Assembly: GCA_020161455.1 (NCBI GenBank)
Contig: JAIUNZ010000003.1
Location: 124,001 to 188,000, forward strand
Direction: 5' to 3'
From: Bacteroidota bacterium
GTDB taxonomy: Bacteria > Bacteroidota > Bacteroidia > Flavobacteriales > Flavobacteriaceae
Length of the DNA stretch: 64,000 nucleotides
A program made the position numbers and the translations under genes. Positions 8,942-18,774 of the stretch are shown in pieces. Below the pieces are notes generated by a model. That model had not been told where the DNA came from. It saw only the letters and a program-made list of their open reading frames with translations, and made no database searches. How positions within the stretch are numbered: the stretch's first letter is position 1; each line of letters begins with the position of its first letter.

Positions 8942-10684
8942 ATGAAATTGCTTTATTCTTATATACTCAAACATAAATTATTACTTTTTTTCGCTTTATT
9001 GATGGCTACCATCAACATTTGTTTTAGTTTATCTGACTCAATAATTACGGGTAAACTATTGCAGGATTGCGGTGTGAACATTGCAAATTATGCTGGAAAC
9101 AAAGTTGGTTTTTTAAAATCGCTTGGTTTTTGGTTAGGATTGTCGCTTGGTGCCGCAATGATTTCTAGAATTACTAAAAACTTTCAAGATTACTTCACCA
9201 ATATAGTTATCCAACGAACGGGTGCCGAAATGTACACAGACGGCATCAAAAAATCGCTTGATTTACCTTTTGAAGATTTTGAAGACCAACGTAGTGGCGA
9301 AACTTTGAGCAAATTATCCAAAGTACGAACAGACTCCGAAAAACTAATTACACTTTCTATTTCCTTAATATTCCAAACTATCATTGGGTTTGTTTTTGTT
9401 ATTTTATATGTATCTCGAATTGACGCCAGAATATCATTAATATTTCTTGTTACTGCACCAATTATCGCATTAGTTAGCTCCTATTTAGGCAAGAAGATAA
9501 AAGTAGTCTCTAGAAAAATTGTTAATCAAACTAATTCGCTTGCTGGTTCAACTACAGAGAGTTTGCGAAATATTGAATTAGTAAAAAGTTTAGGATTAAC
9601 TCATCAAGAGGAAAAAAGACTAAACCTCAACACATTAAGAATACTTCAATTAGAAATACAAAAGGTTCGTTTTATAAGAAGTTTGAGTTTTATTCAAGGT
9701 ACAACCGTACATTTTTTAAGAACATGTGTTGTTTTTACCTTGTATTATTTCTTATTTGGCGGAAAAATTATTGTAGGTGATTTATTAACGATGGTGTTTT
9801 TTACCTTTTTTATTTTTGGTCCATTACAAGAATTGGGGAACTTTATTATTACTTTGAACGAAACCAAAGTATCTATGGAGAACTTTAAAACTTTGCTTAG
9901 CGCACCCAAAGAGTTTAGACCTGCAAACCCAAAAAACATTAAAAAGATTACCACTTTAAAGTTTTCTAATGTTTCTTTTAAACATAAAACCGCAACTCAA
10001 AAAGCGGTTGAAAACATTAATTTTGACATCAAACAAGGTGAAACTGTTGCTTTTGTTGGTCCATCGGGTTCAGGAAAAACAACGTTAGTAAAACTTTTAG
10101 TAGGTTTATATCCGCCAGCCGAAGGAAAAGTATTGTACAACGACATTGATTCTAAAGAGATAGACTTGTTGGATTTGCGAAAGCAATTAGGATTTGTAAC
10201 CCAAGATGCTCAGCTATTTTCGGGAACTATTAGAGAGAATTTATTGTTTGTAAAACCAAATGCCTCCGATGAAGAGTTGTATGAAGTGATGCAAAAAGCA
10301 AGTTGTCAAAAACTATTAGACCGTGCCGAAGACGGGTTGAATTCGACTATAGGCGAAGGTGGAATAAAAGTTTCTGGTGGTGAAAAACAACGATTATCTA
10401 TTGCGCGTGCAATTTTAAGAAATCCGAATTTATTGATTTTTGACGAAGCTACTTCAGCTTTAGATTCGATTACAGAAGAAGAAATTAACGAAACTATTAG
10501 AACCGTATCCGACCAAAACAGGATTACAATCTTAATTGCTCACCGTCTTTCAACAGTAATGCATGCTGATAAGATATTCGTATTGGAACAAGGAAAAATA
10601 ATCGAAGAAGGGAAACATGACGATTTAGTTGCCGAAAAAGGATTGTATTATGCCATGTGGCGTCAACAAATTGGAGAACGATAA
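8942..10684 (+). CDS. ABC exporter, fused permease/ATPase
   Basis: Half-transporter of 580 residues. An N-terminal six-helix exporter domain (about 10-310) is followed by an ATPase domain (about 335-575) with Walker A GPSGSGKTT, signature VSGGEKQRLSIARAI, Walker B LLIFDEATSALD and the switch His in LIAHRLST. It should act as a homodimer in the inner membrane, exporting lipids, peptides or drugs; the substrate cannot be told. The last nine codons (MWRQQIGER) fall inside a 27-bp sequence that recurs at 12259-12285, and the present stop follows at once after it, so the original 3' end may have been cut off by an insertion. Confidence 0.92.
   Translation: MKLLYSYILKHKLLLFFALLMATINICFSLSDSIITGKLLQDCGVNIANYAGNKVGFLKSLGFWLGLSLGAAMISRITKNFQDYFTNIVIQRTGAEMYTDGIKKSLDLPFEDFEDQRSGETLSKLSKVRTDSEKLITLSISLIFQTIIGFVFVILYVSRIDARISLIFLVTAPIIALVSSYLGKKIKVVSRKIVNQTNSLAGSTTESLRNIELVKSLGLTHQEEKRLNLNTLRILQLEIQKVRFIRSLSFIQGTTVHFLRTCVVFTLYYFLFGGKIIVGDLLTMVFFTFFIFGPLQELGNFIITLNETKVSMENFKTLLSAPKEFRPANPKNIKKITTLKFSNVSFKHKTATQKAVENINFDIKQGETVAFVGPSGSGKTTLVKLLVGLYPPAEGKVLYNDIDSKEIDLLDLRKQLGFVTQDAQLFSGTIRENLLFVKPNASDEELYEVMQKASCQKLLDRAEDGLNSTIGEGGIKVSGGEKQRLSIARAILRNPNLLIFDEATSALDSITEEEINETIRTVSDQNRITILIAHRLSTVMHADKIFVLEQGKIIEEGKHDDLVAEKGLYYAMWRQQIGER
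10655..10681 (+). repeat. 27-bp direct repeat, left copy
   Basis: The last codons of the ABC exporter, from the ATG of MWRQQIGER, are repeated base for base at 12259-12285 in the same orientation. The two copies bracket the M23 peptidase gene. Confidence 0.85.
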
Positions 10685-10694
10685 AAATTAATAG

Positions 10695-12098
10695 TTATTG
10701 CTTTTTGATAATTTTTGCGGTATAACTTCCTTCAAGTGTCATAACATTAACAATATAAACACCATTATCAAGTGCTGCAATATTTATGTCTTTGGATGAT
10801 GAATTTGTCTGAATTACTTTTTTACCCACTATATCATAAATTGTTACACTTTCAATAATTATAGTATCACTGCCGTTTATTGAAAAACTTTCCTGAACTG
10901 GATTTGGAGTTATGGAAAATTTTGACGCTAAACTTTCATCAATTCCCAAGTTTCCATAATTAAAATCATGTGTTACTGAACTGCCTTGGTATGTTGCTGT
11001 AAATTGATAGTTTCCTTGTTGAATCATTTGATTTGATGGAAATATCCAATACCACCATGAAGCACTATATTCGTTTACTAAAGAAAAATTCCAATTGGCT
11101 TGAATTGAATTATCGGGTCTTTTTAGCACCAAATTAACACTTGAATTAGCCAACTGATCAGCTAAATAAATCGCTAAAACAACATTTGAACCAGCAGAAA
11201 AGCTTGAACTTATATTTGGTGTTTCAGTTGTTGGACAGGTATTAAACTGTGGTGGTGCAGAATGTGACAAAACAGCATTAATTTTTGGATCTAAGTATGG
11301 CTTTTGATTTTCCCACCAGGTTTCTGTTGAACTTGACCAATTATTACATGGTCCGAGATAAGTATCAACAAGCTGACCTGAATTATTATACACTTCAAAA
11401 TGAAGATGTGGACCTGTTGAATTTCCAGAGCTTCCAACTATACCCACATATTCACCTGCTGCAATAAAATCTCCTACTACTTTGGTTGTTAGAGATCCGT
11501 TTTTAAGATGACCATACCATGATTGACTACCATCAGCATGCTGTATATAAACTGCATTCCAATTATTGTTATTGAACGCACAACTTCTATCAAAATTTCC
11601 ATCAGATTTAAGAATTATAATGCCATCTGCAGCAGCTACAGCCTCGGCTTGATCATTATCCATTTGAAATAAAGAGAAAGGCCAAGTAAAAATATCTATT
11701 CCTTTGTGGTTATATCCTGCGGCTGTATCATAAGTTCTACTTCCGCAATTCCAATCTTGAACTGCATTAGGATAATTGGGGTTGTGGTCAACATAATTAC
11801 TTATCGACCATACATTATTATAGGGTGCGGTAACACTTTTGACAACTGGCCATATAAACAATGGATGATTTGTTGGATTAAAAACAGAAGATTTATTGAG
11901 GTTAATTTTACTTTCAAGAGTCAAATGCCTAATATTTTTATCCAAAAGACCTTTAATTGTTAGACGCTGTTCTTCGCTTAAGCACTCAGTATTCTGATGA
12001 TTAAAATCATAAAACCCTCCACCATCAGGCAATCTATTATTTTGTCCGCTAAAAAAATTAAATGAACAAATTGTCAGTAAGATTAAAAAATTTCGCAT
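10695..12098 (-). CDS. Secreted M23 metallopeptidase with T9SS sorting domain
   Basis: Protein of 467 residues: signal peptide (to about 18), an M23 (LytM-like) peptidase domain at about 125-250 with zinc ligands in HKGIDI and HLHFE, a central region of about 100 residues that may bind substrate, and a type A sorting domain of the type IX system at the C-terminus (SITPNPVQESFSING through VYIVNVMTLEGSYTAKIIKKQ). It is probably a secreted cell-wall or protein endopeptidase exported through the system encoded in part at 43.4-48.1 kb. The gene lies between two identical 27-bp sequences and is absent from the implied ancestral ABC-gene context, which points to insertion. Confidence 0.92.
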   Translation of the reverse strand: MRNFLILLTICSFNFFSGQNNRLPDGGGFYDFNHQNTECLSEEQRLTIKGLLDKNIRHLTLESKINLNKSSVFNPTNHPLFIWPVVKSVTAPYNNVWSISNYVDHNPNYPNAVQDWNCGSRTYDTAAGYNHKGIDIFTWPFSLFQMDNDQAEAVAAADGIIILKSDGNFDRSCAFNNNNWNAVYIQHADGSQSWYGHLKNGSLTTKVVGDFIAAGEYVGIVGSSGNSTGPHLHFEVYNNSGQLVDTYLGPCNNWSSSTETWWENQKPYLDPKINAVLSHSAPPQFNTCPTTETPNISSSFSAGSNVVLAIYLADQLANSSVNLVLKRPDNSIQANWNFSLVNEYSASWWYWIFPSNQMIQQGNYQFTATYQGSSVTHDFNYGNLGIDESLASKFSITPNPVQESFSINGSDTIIIESVTIYDIVGKKVIQTNSSSKDINIAALDNGVYIVNVMTLEGSYTAKIIKKQ

Positions 12099-12258
12099 AT
12101 CCTAAAATTTAAATCCAATGCAAATTACAAAAAAAAACAAACCAAAGTTTATTTATTTTAATGCACTAAAAAAAACTATTCTTTTTAAAGTGCTATCTAT
12201 TAATAATCTAGAAATATTCGTGCCTAATTTGAAAATAGTATTCCTATTATTAAAATTG

Positions 12259-12285
12259 ATGTGGCGTCAACAAATTGGAGAACGA
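12259..12285 (+). repeat. 27-bp direct repeat, right copy
   Basis: Identical to 10655-10681. It lies in non-coding sequence between the M23 gene start and the next minus-strand gene. It reads in frame as MWRQQIGER followed by KAGSLIKK, which could be what is left of the former ABC exporter 3' end. Confidence 0.85.
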
Positions 12286-12312
12286 AAAGCAGGTTCTTTA
12301 ATCAAAAAAACA

Positions 12313-13122
12313 CTAGTACTTATAGTTGTATTCAAATGCTCCTGGAGAATTTGGTGGAGACATTCTTGTGTTTGGGAAATTAACGTCAGTATATGTGGTG
12401 TTAAAAACCAACACATATTCTAAAGTTCCTTTTGAAGTATATACTGTTTGTTTTACTCTATTGTTTTGAATTCCTTCTAATCCGCTTGATGAAAATATTC
12501 CAAAAGAAGTGTTTAAATATACATTAATCTTATCCATTCCAATTACATTTTGCAACGGATTGTTTGCTCTGTCGTATTCATATATAGTTGAACTTGAAAC
12601 CACTCCGTTCTCAACCTTTTTAACCAACTTATTGTCTGTAAAATACATCACTTCATTTTCAACTATATTATTTTGTTGACTAGAAGTACCAATGCTTCTT
12701 GCTGCGGTTACAGAAGCAGTTCCATTGTGTATGAAGTTTATCTTTTCTGCCTTGTTTTTTCCTATTTCTTCTGTAACCACGCCAGCCAATTGACCATTGG
12801 TATAAGTAAATGTTGAAGTAAAAAGATTTACGTTCTCTGTTGTAAATTCTTGAATTTTTGTGATTAAATCTCCTGAATAGGTAAACTTAAAATAACCTTT
12901 TCTAGTAACCCCATCAAAAGTAGTATAGTCAATTTTAGTTATTTTTTTGTCATTGTACGAAAACAAATATTCGCTATCATTACCCAAAACTTTGGATTGC
13001 AGTTTTTTTAACAGTATGGTTTCATTTTGAGGAGTCGTAGGGTTTGAAGTAGCACTTACGCTAAATTGAATTCCAACAAAAAAGAATACCAAAAAGATGA
13101 TTTGTTTAAAAGTAGGTTTCAT
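12313..13122 (-). CDS. Secreted protein of unknown function
   Basis: Protein of 269 residues with a signal peptide (MKPTFKQIIFLVFFFVGIQFSVSA). The mature part is beta-rich with short YD/YT-containing strands (FTYSGDLITKIQEF, FTYTNGQLAGVV, IYEYDRANNPLQN), a pattern like the RHS/YD-type repeats of small Flavobacterial surface proteins. The end is NSPGAFEYNYKY. No sorting domain or lipobox is present. A second protein with the same style of repeats is at 55841. Function unknown. Confidence 0.75.
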   Translation of the reverse strand: MKPTFKQIIFLVFFFVGIQFSVSATSNPTTPQNETILLKKLQSKVLGNDSEYLFSYNDKKITKIDYTTFDGVTRKGYFKFTYSGDLITKIQEFTTENVNLFTSTFTYTNGQLAGVVTEEIGKNKAEKINFIHNGTASVTAARSIGTSSQQNNIVENEVMYFTDNKLVKKVENGVVSSSTIYEYDRANNPLQNVIGMDKINVYLNTSFGIFSSSGLEGIQNNRVKQTVYTSKGTLEYVLVFNTTYTDVNFPNTRMSPPNSPGAFEYNYKY

Positions 13123-13488
13123 AACTAGGTTAGGTGTTAGTTAGATTTTATGATTTGGGTTGGGACATCAAACATAAAACTATAAAAGTAACCCGCATAA
13201 AAAAAACGATAAGAAACAAAAAAACTCGATTAGTTACCTGTTTTTCCTATTAATATGGACTAAATCCGTTTAAAACAAGGAATCTAAGTGTCTTTTTGAA
13301 ATGAAATCTCTGAAATTTTACAGACACAGTGAATCCCCGTAAAACAAAGCTTTATCAGAGATGAGTCTTTGAAAACACCTTCTTTTAAGGACTTCTATTA
13401 TTATTGAATTATCACCTAAAACCCAACAAAAAAACCCATTGTATAGCAGTGCTATGCAATGGGTAAATTAAAATATTTAAGCATGAAA
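13123..13488. other. Intergenic region before alaS 3' end
   Basis: Apart from the alaS terminator at 13431-13463, this stretch shows no gene, tRNA or obvious repeat. It holds the promoter region of the minus-strand gene ending at 12313. Confidence 0.5.
13431..13463 (-). terminator. alaS terminator
   Basis: A strong hairpin formed by CCCATTGTATAGCA and TGCTATGCAATGGG, followed on the minus strand by a run of T. It lies 26 bases past the alaS stop. Confidence 0.85.
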
Positions 13489-16125
13489 TTAGTTCACAAA
13501 ATCAACCGCTTTTTCAAGTGCTTCTGGAATTCCTGCGGCATTTTTACCACCAGCAGTAGCAAAAAACGGCTGTCCGCCACCGCCACCTTGTATGTATTTT
13601 CCAAGTTCGCGCACTACTTGTCCGGCGTTTAGTCCATTGTCACTTACTAATTCTTTAGAAATATAGCAGGTTAACATCGGTTTATCTTCGGTAACAGTTG
13701 CAAAAACTATAAACAGATTGGTCTCGTTTGCGCCCAAATCGTAGGCCAAATCTTTAGCTCCATTGGCATCTAAATCTACTTGTGTAGCCAAGAATTTAAC
13801 ACCGTTTACTTCTTGAATTTGAGAAGCTAATTCGCCTTTTAATCCTTTCGCTTTGTCTTTAATCAACTGCTCAACCTGTTTTTTCAGCTTTGCGTTATCG
13901 TCTTGTAACGAGTTTACTGCTTTTAAAACATCTTGCGGATTCTTTAAAGTTTCTTTTAATTCTGCCAACGTATTTTCTTGATTGGTGTAGAACTCTTTTA
14001 CTGCATCGCCCGTTATGGCTTCGATACGACGGATTCCTGCCGCAACAGCACCTTCAGAAATGATTTTGAAATGCCAAATATCGGCCGTGTTTTTTACGTG
14101 AATTCCACCACACAATTCTTTGCTTTCGCCAAATTCAATCATGCGAACACTGTCGCCATATTTCTCTCCAAACAATGCCATAGCTCCTTTTGCCAAAGCT
14201 TCTTGTATCGGAAGGTTTCGGTATTCGTGTAGTTGTACTTGCTCCGAAATTCTTTGATTCACAAAATCTTCTACTTGTTTTAATTCCTCGTCGGTTACTT
14301 TGCTAAAATGAGAAAAGTCAAAACGCAGGTAGTTAGGATTCACCAACGAGCCTTTTTGCTCTACGTGCGTTCCTAAAATGGTGCGCAAAGCCAAGTGCAT
14401 CAAGTGCGTAGCAGAGTGATTTTTTGAAGTAGAAGTTCTTAGAGCGGTATTTACTTTAGCCACAAAACTAGCTTCTACATTCTCTGGAAGTTGCTTGGCG
14501 AAGTGTAGAATCAAGTTATTTTCTTTCTTGGTATCTATAATTTCAATGGTTTCATTGGCAGAAACTAACGTTCCTTTATCGCCTACTTGCCCGCCGCCTT
14601 CTGGATAAAATGGCGTAGCATCTAAAACGATTTGGTATAAAACACCGTCTTTTTTACTGTCCACTTTACGAATACGAGTAATCTTTACTTCGTTTTCGGT
14701 TTGGTCATACCCCACAAATGATTCTACATTTCCAGGAATCAAGACCGACCAATCTTCGGTAGAAACCTCAGAAGCAGCGCGCGAACGTGCTTTTTGTTTC
14801 TGTAATTCGGCTTCAAAATCTTCTTCGTTATACGAATATCCTTTTTCCTTTAAAATCAACGCCGTTAGGTCTTTTGGGAAACCAAACGTGTCGTACAATT
14901 CAAAAACTTTGGCACCAGAAACTTCTTTTCCACTGGTTTCTGCTACCACCTTGTCTAACAATTGTAGTCCTTGTTCTAACGTTCGTAAGAACGAAGCTTC
15001 TTCTTCTCGAATCACATTGGTTACTAAATTTTGTTGCGATTTAATCTCTGGAAAGAATTCGCCCATTTGATGTGCCAATACTTCTACCAATTTATAGATA
15101 AAAGGCTCTTTGGTATCCAAAAAAGTAAAGCCATAGCGAATCGCACGACGCAATATCCTACGGATAACATAACCAGCACCTGTATTTGACGGTAATTGAC
15201 CATCGGCAATAGCAAAAGCTACCGCGCGCACATGATCAACAATCACACGGATAGCGATATTTATTTTATTTTGCTCTTCAGATATGTTTTTAACTTCGTT
15301 TGAAGTATATTTTAATCCTGTAATTTGTTCAATTTTTGCAATTAATGGCGTGAAAACATCGGTATCATAGTTAGATGTTACATTTTGCATTGCCATACAC
15401 AAACGCTCAAATCCCATACCGGTATCTACGTGTTGTGCAGGTAATTTTTCTAACGAACCATCGGCTTTACGGTTGAATTCCATGAATACATTATTCCAAA
15501 TTTCTACCACTTGTGGATGGTCAGCATTGACTAAGCTTCTTCCAGAAACGGCAGCTCTCTCGGCATCTGTGCGCAAATCAATATGGATTTCGGAACACGG
15601 ACCACACGGACCTTGGTCGCCCATCTCCCAGAAGTTGTCTTTTTTGTTTCCTAAAATAATTCTATCTTCGGGAACATATTGCTTCCAAATATCAAACGCT
15701 TCTTGGTCAAACGGCACGTTCTCTGACGGGTTTCCTTCAAAAACCGAAACGTACAAACGGTCTTTGTCTAATTTTAACACTTCGGTTAAGAATTCCCAAG
15801 CCCAAGCAAGTGCTTCTTTTTTGAAATAATCGCCAAATGACCAGTTGCCCAACATTTCAAACATCGTGTGATGATAGGTGTCAAAACCAACGTCTTCAAG
15901 GTCGTTGTGCTTTCCTGAAACACGCAGACATTTTTGGGTATCGGCAATTCTACTGCTTTTAGGAGTTCCGTTACCTAAGAAATATTCTTTGAATTGGGCC
16001 ATTCCAGAATTGTTGAACATCAAGGTTGGGTCGTCTTTAAGGACAATTGGTGCCGATGGTACAATTAAATGGTTTTTGCTTTCAAAGAACTGCAAATACG
16101 CTTTTCTAATGTCTTGTGATTTCAT
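13489..16125 (-). CDS. alaS: Alanyl-tRNA synthetase
   Basis: Class II synthetase of 878 residues that charges tRNA-Ala. The catalytic core holds [13 protein letters not shown] (motif 1 region), the editing domain carries the zinc-type motif HSATHLMH near residue 570 and CGGIHV near residue 670, and a Gly-rich C-terminal DHHA1 domain ([14 protein letters not shown]) closes the protein. The start at 16125 ([14 protein letters not shown]) is chosen because alignment with the family begins there; an in-frame Met lies 19 codons upstream. It is divergent from the M23 gene at 16327. Confidence 0.97.
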   Translation of the reverse strand: MKSQDIRKAYLQFFESKNHLIVPSAPIVLKDDPTLMFNNSGMAQFKEYFLGNGTPKSSRIADTQKCLRVSGKHNDLEDVGFDTYHHTMFEMLGNWSFGDYFKKEALAWAWEFLTEVLKLDKDRLYVSVFEGNPSENVPFDQEAFDIWKQYVPEDRIILGNKKDNFWEMGDQGPCGPCSEIHIDLRTDAERAAVSGRSLVNADHPQVVEIWNNVFMEFNRKADGSLEKLPAQHVDTGMGFERLCMAMQNVTSNYDTDVFTPLIAKIEQITGLKYTSNEVKNISEEQNKINIAIRVIVDHVRAVAFAIADGQLPSNTGAGYVIRRILRRAIRYGFTFLDTKEPFIYKLVEVLAHQMGEFFPEIKSQQNLVTNVIREEEASFLRTLEQGLQLLDKVVAETSGKEVSGAKVFELYDTFGFPKDLTALILKEKGYSYNEEDFEAELQKQKARSRAASEVSTEDWSVLIPGNVESFVGYDQTENEVKITRIRKVDSKKDGVLYQIVLDATPFYPEGGGQVGDKGTLVSANETIEIIDTKKENNLILHFAKQLPENVEASFVAKVNTALRTSTSKNHSATHLMHLALRTILGTHVEQKGSLVNPNYLRFDFSHFSKVTDEELKQVEDFVNQRISEQVQLHEYRNLPIQEALAKGAMALFGEKYGDSVRMIEFGESKELCGGIHVKNTADIWHFKIISEGAVAAGIRRIEAITGDAVKEFYTNQENTLAELKETLKNPQDVLKAVNSLQDDNAKLKKQVEQLIKDKAKGLKGELASQIQEVNGVKFLATQVDLDANGAKDLAYDLGANETNLFIVFATVTEDKPMLTCYISKELVSDNGLNAGQVVRELGKYIQGGGGGQPFFATAGGKNAAGIPEALEKAVDFVN

Positions 16126-16326
16126 TGTTCTATTTATAATTTTTGGTTGATAGCTTTTGATTAAAAAACCATCAACACTCACTTTATTTTGGATGTCTAA
16201 GTTGCTCGAAATGTTAGAAATACTACTTCCAAAAAATTAATTTAGTATTTCATTGAAACATTTGTTAAATTTGTTCGTATAACTAGTGTTTCTCTTAAAC
16301 GCTACAAAAATAGCATAAAATAAAAA

Positions 16327-17307
16327 ATGGCGAAGAAAGTAAAGTATTATTTCGATACCGAAAGTTTAGCTTATAAAAAAATAAAGACTTCTGTGAAGAA
16401 AAAATTCGCCTATGTTGGTGGATTTATTTTGTCTTCTGCGTTGTTTGGTTTTTTGTGTTTTGTAGTTTTATTAAATTCTACTTTTTTTGAAACACCAAAA
16501 GACCGATTACTTACCCGTGAAATTGAAACTATGAAGTTGAAATATTCCATTTTGAACAAAAAAATGGATCAGATTGACGAGGTTTTGGCCAATATTGAAG
16601 ATAGAGATAACAATATTTATCGTGCTTATTTTAATACTTCACCTATCCCAAATGAGCAACGAAAAGCAGGTTTTGGTGGCGTCAATCGGTATAAAGAATT
16701 AGCAGGATTAAACAATGCGGATTTGGTGATTAATACCTCAAAACGCGTGGATATCATCTCAAAAGAACTGGCTATTCAATCGAAATCATTGGATGAAATT
16801 TTAAAGCTAGCAAAAGACAAAAACAAGTTGTTAGCTGCAATTCCAGCAATACAACCGGTTAAAAATGAACAAATGAAACGCGTTGCTTCAGGTTTTGGAT
16901 ACCGAAGCGACCCGTTTACCAAAGCAAGAAAAATGCATGAAGGCATGGATTTTACGGCAAATACAGGAACCCCTATATACGCAACTGGTGATGGTGTAGT
17001 AATCAATGCTGATAATTCAAAGTCGGGCTATGGAAACCATATTGAAATTAATCATGGTTTTGGCTACCTGACGCTTTATGGTCATTTGAGCAAATACAAT
17101 TGTAGAGCTGGACAACGTGTAAAACGAGGTGACATCATTGGATATGTAGGTAGTACTGGAAGAAGCGAAGCACCTCATTTACACTACGAAGTACATAAAG
17201 ATGGTAAAGTAGTAAATCCTTTAAATTTCTATTATGGCAACATTTCAGCCGAAGAATATACCGTTATTTCAAAATTAGCTAACCAAGAAAATCAATCTTT
17301 AGATTAA
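16327..17307 (+). CDS. M23 family cell-wall endopeptidase
   Basis: Inner-membrane anchored peptidase of 326 residues: a short basic cytoplasmic start, one membrane helix at about 29-52, a coiled coil (about 60-100), and an M23 domain at about 185-295 with zinc ligands in HEGMDF and HLHYEVH. It probably cleaves peptidoglycan cross-links during growth, as MepM-type enzymes do. It is followed after 45 bases by a MerR-type regulator in the same direction and may be co-transcribed with it, an arrangement common in Flavobacteria. Confidence 0.9.
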   Translation: MAKKVKYYFDTESLAYKKIKTSVKKKFAYVGGFILSSALFGFLCFVVLLNSTFFETPKDRLLTREIETMKLKYSILNKKMDQIDEVLANIEDRDNNIYRAYFNTSPIPNEQRKAGFGGVNRYKELAGLNNADLVINTSKRVDIISKELAIQSKSLDEILKLAKDKNKLLAAIPAIQPVKNEQMKRVASGFGYRSDPFTKARKMHEGMDFTANTGTPIYATGDGVVINADNSKSGYGNHIEINHGFGYLTLYGHLSKYNCRAGQRVKRGDIIGYVGSTGRSEAPHLHYEVHKDGKVVNPLNFYYGNISAEEYTVISKLANQENQSLD

Positions 17308-17352
17308 CTATTGTAACTATTAGATTGCTAAATAAAGAATCATAAAAAAACT

Positions 17353-17685
17353 ATGTATTTAGAACTAAAAGAAGGAAAATTATATTACAGTATCGGCGAG
17401 CTGGCAAAAGCATTTAATGTTAATGCCTCTTTAATACGTTTTTGGGATAGCGAATTTGATGTACTTAAACCCAAGAAAAATGCCAAAGGCAATCGTATGT
17501 TTACACCAGAGGATGTAAAGAATTTGCAGTTAATTTATCATTTGGTGAAAGAACGCGGCTTTACGTTAGAAGGTGCAAAAACACATTTAAAAGAAGGCAA
17601 AAAAGAAACCCTTACTAATTTTGACATTATTACAAAACTTGAAACTATCAAAGCACAACTAACTGATTTAAAAAACAATTTATAA
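17353..17685 (+). CDS. MerR family transcriptional regulator
   Basis: Regulator of 110 residues with an N-terminal MerR winged helix (YYSIGELAKAFNVNASLIRFWDSEFDVLKP) and a short helical tail. There is no obvious ligand domain and no Cys cluster, so it is not a metal sensor of the CueR or MerR type. It sits between the M23 gene and the lemA-like gene (22-base gap) and may control either neighbour. Confidence 0.9.
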   Translation: MYLELKEGKLYYSIGELAKAFNVNASLIRFWDSEFDVLKPKKNAKGNRMFTPEDVKNLQLIYHLVKERGFTLEGAKTHLKEGKKETLTNFDIITKLETIKAQLTDLKNNL

Positions 17686-17707
17686 ACTTAACTTAAATAT
17701 TTAAAAC

Positions 17708-18316
17708 ATGAATTTTAAAAAATTTTTACCGTGGATTATTGTCATTGTTATTCTATTTATTGGATACAACTATGTAAAAGGAATAAACAACAAAGCCGTA
17801 GTTTTTGAGCAAGACATTAAAGAAGCTTGGGGTAACGTGAATACAGCTTATCAACGCAGAAATGACCTTATTGGGAATTTAGTAAAAACCGTAAAAGGTG
17901 CTGCTGATTTTGAAAAATCTACATTAGAAGCTGTGGTTAATGCAAGAGCAAAAGCTACTTCGGTTACTGTTGACCCAACAAACATTACACCAGAGCAGTT
18001 AAGTCAATTTAATCAAGCGCAAGGCGGATTAAACAGTGCATTATCAAGACTATTAGTAACTGTTGAGAAATATCCTGATTTGAAAGCCAACCAAAATTTC
18101 TTGAAATTACAAGATGAATTGGCAAGTACCGAGAATCAAATTCTAACGGCTAGAACACGATTTAATGAGGCTACAAAACCTTATAATAGTCATATCAAAG
18201 TATTTCCAAACAATCTATTTGCAGGAATGTTTGGTTTTAAAGAAAAACCATATTTCGAAGCCGTGGCTGGAGCTGAAAAACCAGTTGACGTAGAATTTGA
18301 TTTCGATAAAAAATAA
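17708..18316 (+). CDS. LemA family protein
   Basis: Protein of 202 residues with one N-terminal membrane helix (PWIIVIVILFIGYNYV) and the helical LemA domain (WGNVNTAYQRRNDLIGNLVKTVKG). It is the first gene of a LemA-TPM-TPM unit; the downstream start is 3 bases after this stop. LemA and TPM proteins occur together in many bacteria; their exact role in the envelope is unsettled. Confidence 0.92.
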   Translation: MNFKKFLPWIIVIVILFIGYNYVKGINNKAVVFEQDIKEAWGNVNTAYQRRNDLIGNLVKTVKGAADFEKSTLEAVVNARAKATSVTVDPTNITPEQLSQFNQAQGGLNSALSRLLVTVEKYPDLKANQNFLKLQDELASTENQILTARTRFNEATKPYNSHIKVFPNNLFAGMFGFKEKPYFEAVAGAEKPVDVEFDFDKK

Positions 18317-18319
18317 AAC

Positions 18320-18757
18320 ATGTCAAAAGTAGAAGATTTTTTAACCCAAGCAGAAGAACAAGAAATTGTTGCCGCAATTGGTCTAGCTGAAAAAAATACT
18401 TCGGGCGAAATACGTGTTCATATAGAAAAGAAAACTTCCATAGATGCGTTTGATCGTGCTATGGAAGTTTTTCATTTATTAAAGATGGATGAAACTGAGT
18501 TGCGCAATGGTGTTTTAATTTATGTGGCCGTAAAAGACAAAACATTTGTCATCTATGGCGATAAAGGCATTAACGAAAAAGTAGCTGATGATTTTTGGAA
18601 TTCAACCCGAGACGTAATGGTTTCTCACTTTAAAAATGGTAATTTCAAACAAGGTTTAATTGACGGCATCATTAAAGCTGGTGAAGAATTGAAGAAGTTT
18701 TTCCCTTATCAAGATGATGATATAAATGAATTATCAAACGAAATTTCAAAAGGATAA
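18320..18757 (+). CDS. TPM domain protein
   Basis: Soluble TPM-domain protein of 145 residues (TSGEIRVHIEKKTS, then NGVLIYVAVKDKTFVIYGDKGINEKV). It lacks a signal peptide or membrane helix, unlike the next gene. It is part of the LemA-TPM-TPM operon, with spacings of 3 and 17 bases. TPM domains have been linked to membrane-protein quality control and phosphatase-like activity in other organisms; nothing in the sequence decides this here. Confidence 0.9.
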   Translation: MSKVEDFLTQAEEQEIVAAIGLAEKNTSGEIRVHIEKKTSIDAFDRAMEVFHLLKMDETELRNGVLIYVAVKDKTFVIYGDKGINEKVADDFWNSTRDVMVSHFKNGNFKQGLIDGIIKAGEELKKFFPYQDDDINELSNEISKG

Positions 18758-18774
18758 CCTACTAAAAAAACAAA

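Noticed and set aside
12118-12423. Open frame on the plus strand that contains MWRQQIGER
   Set aside because: It overlaps the upstream region of the M23 gene and the 3' end of a minus-strand gene, has no family match, and its only recognisable part is the duplicated end of the ABC gene.
13123-13430. A small RNA between the secreted protein gene and alaS
   Set aside because: No promoter, strong structure or terminator of its own is visible on either strand apart from the alaS terminator.
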